Source: Mucilaginibacter sp. (GTDB taxonomy: Bacteria > Bacteroidota > Bacteroidia > Sphingobacteriales > Sphingobacteriaceae). From it: a stretch of 8,297 bases of DNA. The notes beneath the pieces were generated by a model. That model had not been told where the DNA came from. It did not search any database and was given only the letters and a program-made list of their open reading frames with translations. The position numbers and the translations under genes are program-made. Within the stretch, counting starts at the first letter, position 1. Every line of letters starts with the position of its first letter. The stretch spans positions 1 through 8,297 of the forward strand of contig JAQBNY010000028.1 of NCBI GenBank assembly GCA_028288315.1, written 5' to 3'. Of the stretch, positions 5,748 to 8,297 are shown piece after piece.

Positions 5748-6470
5748 ATGAAAATAGATAAATTATCAATAATAATCCCGGCCTATAACGAAGCTAGTAC
5801 CATATTTCTGATTTTAAATAAAATTAAAGCTGTTGAGTTAATTGATAATATAAAAAAGGAGATCATTATTGTGGATGATTGCTCTAACGATAATACGGAC
5901 CTCACCATTGCCGCTTATCATTCCGAGAACCCTGAGCTAAATATCCGTTACTTTAAGCATGAAGTGAATAGGGGTAAGGGGGCAGCCTTAAAAACAGGCA
6001 TATCGCATGCAACAGGCGAATATCTAATTATACAGGATGCTGATTTGGAATATGATCCTGCCGAATATAATGATCTGCTGAAACCTGTTTGCCATGGCTT
6101 TGCAGATGTAGTTTATGGCTCCAGGTTTATGGGTAGCAACCCACACCGGATATTGTTTTTCTGGCATACCATAGGTAACCGCATGCTAACGTTTTTGTGC
6201 AATATGCTTAGTAATTTAAACCTTACTGATATGGAAACATGCTATAAGTTATTTAATACCAAGATCATACAAAGCATTAATCTGCAGGAACAGCGCTTCG
6301 GATTTGAGCCTGAGGTAACCATAAAGATAGCCCGCATACCCAAAATTCGCATATACGAAGTAGGAATTTCTTACTATGGCCGTACTTATGACGATGGTAA
6401 AAAAATAGGATGGAAGGATGGTGTGCGGGCTATTTACTGCATCTTAAAATACGGCATTTTTAGTAAATGA
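5748..6470 (+). CDS. Family 2 glycosyltransferase, DPM1/DPG-synthase-like
   Basis: Inverting GT-A glycosyltransferase that probably moves a hexose from a nucleotide sugar to a polyprenyl or other lipid phosphate at the cytosolic membrane face. Motifs in the 240 residues: IIIPAYNEA at 8-16 (nucleotide-sugar fold start), IIVDDCSNDNT (40-50), NRGKGAALKTG (74-84), the metal-binding DAD at 97-99 followed by LEYDP, VVYGSRF (121-127), and the acceptor-side DMETCYKLF (161-169) with the QRFGFEPEVT (182-191) stretch typical of dolichyl-phosphate-sugar synthases. There are no transmembrane helices, so it is a soluble or peripheral member without the extra C-terminal helices some homologues carry. It is the first gene of a tight operon: its TGA overlaps the ATG of the methyltransferase gene by 4 bases (ATGA). 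Donor and acceptor are not readable from the sequence. Confidence 0.9.
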   Translation: MKIDKLSIIIPAYNEASTIFLILNKIKAVELIDNIKKEIIIVDDCSNDNTDLTIAAYHSENPELNIRYFKHEVNRGKGAALKTGISHATGEYLIIQDADLEYDPAEYNDLLKPVCHGFADVVYGSRFMGSNPHRILFFWHTIGNRMLTFLCNMLSNLNLTDMETCYKLFNTKIIQSINLQEQRFGFEPEVTIKIARIPKIRIYEVGISYYGRTYDDGKKIGWKDGVRAIYCILKYGIFSK

Positions 6471-7177
6471 GCATTTTTAAATTTAAGCAGTTTAATGTAG
6501 ATCAAACTGGCTGCGCAATGAAGATCAATACCGATGGTGTACTGCTTGGTGTTTTGACTGAGGCCAATAATCCGCAAAATATTTTAGATATTGGTACAGG
6601 CACAGGTGTAATTGCCCTCATGCTGGCTCAGCGATTTATTGGTGCCAAAATTGATGCGGTTGAAATTGATGAAGACGCTGCAAAAACTGCCCGTAAAAAC
6701 TTTAATAATTCACCGTTTGCATATCGGATGTTAGCCCATGCGGTAGGTTTTGAGGCTTATTTTGAACAGCATAGCGACAAAAAGTTCGACCTGATTGTTT
6801 CTAATCCGCCGTTCTTTTTAAATTCATTAGAATCGCCGGGAAATAAAAAAAACCTTGCGCGGCATACCGATGAAGGCTTTTACGAAAGATTGATAAAAGC
6901 AGTTGCTAAACATTTGACAGAAACAGGCGTTTGTCAGTTAATATTACCTATACCTACGTCTAATTTGGTTAAGTATCTGTTGCCAAAATACCAGCTTAAC
7001 TTACAAAAGCAAATATGCATTTATTCATTTTACGGTGATGAACCTCATCGGGAAATATTGATTATTGGAAATACACAAATAGGTATAATTGAAGAAAATT
7101 TTATCATCTATGATCATCCAAAAGTATATTCGTCAGCTTATCAAAACGCATTAAAAGAGTTTTTTACCATTTTTTAA
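6467..7177 (+). CDS. trmN6: tRNA1(Val) (adenine(37)-N6)-methyltransferase, TrmN6/YfiC family
   Basis: SAM-dependent N6-adenine methyltransferase. In E. coli the family methylates A37 next to the anticodon of tRNA1(Val). Evidence in the 236 residues: the family-specific N-terminus FKFKQFNVDQTGCAMKINTD (4-23), SAM motif I DIGTGTGVIAL (41-51), the acidic residue ending strand 2 (Glu66 in AVEID), the catalytic NPPF at 113-116, and ARHTDEGFYERL (131-142) after it. NPPF marks a base-amino methyltransferase. The N-terminal signature separates it from HemK/PrmC and RsmC, which share NPPY/NPPF. Translation is probably coupled to the glycosyltransferase gene through the 4-bp ATGA overlap. The target tRNA in this organism is inferred from the family. 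Confidence 0.9.
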   Translation: MSIFKFKQFNVDQTGCAMKINTDGVLLGVLTEANNPQNILDIGTGTGVIALMLAQRFIGAKIDAVEIDEDAAKTARKNFNNSPFAYRMLAHAVGFEAYFEQHSDKKFDLIVSNPPFFLNSLESPGNKKNLARHTDEGFYERLIKAVAKHLTETGVCQLILPIPTSNLVKYLLPKYQLNLQKQICIYSFYGDEPHREILIIGNTQIGIIEENFIIYDHPKVYSSAYQNALKEFFTIF

Positions 7178-7210
7178 AATCTAAATCATACATCTTAAAT
7201 CGTAAATCGA
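7178..7210 (+). repeat. Degenerate 7-bp tandem repeat filling the intergenic gap
   Basis: Four consecutive 7-bp units match AAATCNN with at most one change: AAATCAT (7183), ACATCTT (7190), AAATCGT (7197), AAATCGA (7204). A further AAATC lies one base out of register at 7177-7181. The array occupies the whole space between the trmN6 stop and the ATG at 7211. Its first 11 bases (AAAATCTAAAT) also occur at 5702-5712 upstream of the glycosyltransferase gene. Function unknown. Confidence 0.7.
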
Positions 7211-7705
7211 ATGGTTCGTATAGGTTTGATATCCGATACTCACAGTTACCTGGATGATGCCGTTTTTAAGCATTTTGATAAATGCGATGAGATATGGCAT
7301 GCCGGCGACTTTGGCAGCATACAACTGGCTGATAAGCTTGCCGCCTTTAAACCTTTAAAAGGTGTTTACGGAAATATTGATGGAAAAGACATCCGCCAGA
7401 TTTACCCCGAGCATTTACGGTTTAACTGTGAAGCTGTTGATGTTTGGATGACCCACATTGGCGGGTATCCGGATAAATATAGCCCGGCTGTTAAGAGTGA
7501 AATATACACTAAGCCTCCAAATTTATTTATCAGCGGGCACTCGCATATTTTAAAGGTTATATATGATAAAAAAATAAATTGTCTGCATTTAAACCCCGGT
7601 GCAGCTGGTAAACAGGGCTGGCAAAAGGTTCGTACATTAATTAGACTTTCTATTACTGAAGAAAAAATACACAATTTGGAGGTAATTGAGCTGGGAGGGA
7701 AGTAG
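7211..7705 (+). CDS. Metallophosphoesterase, YfcE/MJ0936 family
   Basis: Small two-metal phosphodiesterase; characterised relatives cleave model phosphodiesters and some act on cyclic nucleotides, but the natural substrate is uncertain. All calcineurin-like motifs are present in 164 residues: SDTH (8-11; Asp9, His11), HAGDFGS (30-36; Asp33), GNID (54-57; Asn55 with Asp57), the lone His82 (MTHIGG), and SGHSH (108-112; His110, His112). NPGAAG at 128-133 is the usual end of the core fold. Length fits the single-domain YfcE group. It lies 33 bp after trmN6, probably in the same operon, and that gap is filled by the 7-bp repeat. A long hairpin 5 bases after the stop codon closes the unit. Confidence 0.92.
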   Translation: MVRIGLISDTHSYLDDAVFKHFDKCDEIWHAGDFGSIQLADKLAAFKPLKGVYGNIDGKDIRQIYPEHLRFNCEAVDVWMTHIGGYPDKYSPAVKSEIYTKPPNLFISGHSHILKVIYDKKINCLHLNPGAAGKQGWQKVRTLIRLSITEEKIHNLEVIELGGK

Positions 7706-7710
7706 GTGGC

Positions 7711-7741
7711 GTATTGTTCATAATATAATTATGAACAATAC
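7711..7741. terminator. Perfect 14-bp hairpin between convergent genes
   Basis: GTATTGTTCATAAT (7711-7724) pairs without mismatch with ATTATGAACAATAC (7728-7741) around a 3-base loop. It takes up most of the 38-bp gap between the stop codons of the metallophosphoesterase and rnhA genes, so it likely ends transcription from both sides. A proper T run is missing on either strand (only TTCTATAAT follows on plus), so it may act by blocking readthrough or as an RNA-end protector. Confidence 0.65.
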
Positions 7742-7743
7742 TT

Positions 7744-8214
7744 CTATAATAAATCAACTTTACCGGCTTCCATTTCAAAAACAGAATCTATTAGTAAGTT
7801 TTTTTGTTTGGCTGCGGCTACGGCTAATTCGTCGCAACGCTCATTTTCAGGATGCCCGTTATGGCCGCGAACCCATACAAACTTTATTTTATGTAATTTG
7901 CTAATGTTCAGGTATCTTATCCACAGATCTTTATTTTTTTTACCTGCAAACCCTTTAACAACCCAACCATGCACCCATCTTTTCTCAATAGAGTCTATAA
8001 CGTATTTGGAGTCCGAGTAGATAGTAACATCCTGATTAGGAGTTTTAATAGCTTCCAGGCCGGTAATTACCGCCAGTAGTTCCATACGGTTGTTGGTAGT
8101 TTTACGATACCCGGCAGAAAGCTCTTTATAGTGCTTCCCCGAGCGTAAAATTACCCCATAACCACCCGGTCCCGGGTTACCGCTTGATGCACCATCAGTA
8201 TATATTTCTATCAT
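7744..8214 (-). CDS. rnhA: Ribonuclease HI
   Basis: Cleaves the RNA strand of RNA-DNA hybrids (R-loops, Okazaki primers) in the cytosol. From the ATG at 8214 the protein has 156 residues, the usual size. Catalytic residues are all present: Asp7 in YTDGASSGNPGPGG (5-18), Glu45 in NNRMEL, Asp68 in YSDSKYV, His118 and Asp128 in VRGHNGHPENERCDEL (115-130). They correspond to E. coli Asp10, Glu48, Asp70, His124 and Asp134. A longer reading to a TTG at 8241 would add nine residues (MGICSFSRI) but would place the start inside the hairpin downstream of the tRNA, and the family begins at MIEIYTDG, so 8214 is chosen. Trp80, His82 and Trp84 with the following basic stretch (GKKNKD) form the usual basic protrusion that grips the hybrid. 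The gene is convergent with the metallophosphoesterase gene. Confidence 0.95.
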   Translation of the reverse strand: MIEIYTDGASSGNPGPGGYGVILRSGKHYKELSAGYRKTTNNRMELLAVITGLEAIKTPNQDVTIYSDSKYVIDSIEKRWVHGWVVKGFAGKKNKDLWIRYLNISKLHKIKFVWVRGHNGHPENERCDELAVAAAKQKNLLIDSVFEMEAGKVDLL

Positions 8215-8223
8215 TATCCGGCT

Positions 8224-8263
8224 AAAAGAACAAATCCCCAATAATTATATTATCGGGGATTTG
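8224..8263 (-). terminator. Terminator of the minus-strand tRNA gene
   Basis: Read on the minus strand, CAAATCCCC pairs with GGGGATTTG (8263-8255 with 8239-8231), and an inner ATAAT/ATTAT stem continues past one mismatch to a 3-base loop. TTCTTTT (8230-8224) follows. It lies 12 bases after the tRNA end and 10 bases before the rnhA ATG, so it separates the tRNA from rnhA. Its apical core repeats that of the hairpin at 7711-7741. Confidence 0.8.
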
Positions 8264-8275
8264 CTAATGTTTAAG

Positions 8276-8297
8276 TACCCAGCGCCGGAGTCGAACC
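8276..8297 (-). tRNA. 3' end of a tRNA gene, cut by the window edge
   Basis: On the minus strand the last bases read GG-TTCGACT-CC, the T-arm with its invariant TTCGA loop (8295-8289). CCGGC follows as the 3' side of the T stem (8288-8284), then the acceptor strand GCTGGGT (8283-8277) and discriminator A (8276). The next bases are CTT, so CCA is not encoded. The rest, including the anticodon, lies outside the window. U72 (a G1-U72 or A1-U72 pair) with A73 would fit some tRNA-Leu genes, but the isotype cannot be determined. Confidence 0.85.

Noticed and set aside
8215..8241. Nine-residue N-terminal extension of RNase HI from a TTG at 8241
   Set aside because: The TTG lies inside the terminator hairpin downstream of the tRNA, and the family starts at MIEIYTDG; the ATG at 8214 is the likely start.

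Overview
The window looks like ordinary chromosomal sequence from a Bacteroidota species, most likely family Sphingobacteriaceae (Mucilaginibacter/Pedobacter-like). The reasons are a textbook Bacteroidota promoter (TTG, 20-nt spacer, TATATTTG) in front of rplU, A-rich leaders instead of Shine-Dalgarno sites, AT-rich intergenic DNA with GC-richer codons, a tRNA with no encoded CCA, and the protein repertoire. The genus is inferred from style and was not tested by a search.

Layout. (1) 63-1436: a trimeric SLC1/DAACS-type dicarboxylate/glutamate symporter with an unusual coiled-coil insert. (2) 1514-2017: an unknown membrane-anchored protein. (3) 2086-2876: the ribosomal pair rplU-rpmA with its own promoter and a strong terminator; L27 carries a long Ala/Lys/Glu/Pro tail. 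(4) 2957-3436 (minus): a DUF4112 membrane protein, divergent from (5) 3503-4579, a secreted alpha/beta hydrolase. (6) 4664-4855: a very small disordered protein whose terminator overlaps its stop codon. (7) 4975-5679 (minus): a PolB-like DEDDy 3'-5' exonuclease, divergent from (8) 5748-7705, a probable three-gene operon: family 2 glycosyltransferase, TrmN6-like tRNA methyltransferase (4-bp overlap) and a YfcE/MJ0936-type metallophosphoesterase. (9) 7744-8214 (minus): ribonuclease HI, bounded on each side by a long hairpin. (10) 8276-8297 (minus): the 3' end of a tRNA cut by the window edge.

Functionally this is housekeeping: translation (L21, L27, tRNA, tRNA modification), nucleic-acid processing (RNase HI, DEDDy exonuclease), solute uptake and envelope/glycan work. 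I see no insertion sequence, prophage, CRISPR array, defence island or biosynthetic cluster, and no intergenic stretch over 300 bp. The points most worth a second look are the isoleucine-zipper insert in the symporter, the L27 tail, a 7-bp-period repeat filling the gap before the metallophosphoesterase gene, and two hairpins with the same apical core flanking rnhA. None of these amounts to a convincing new multi-gene system.
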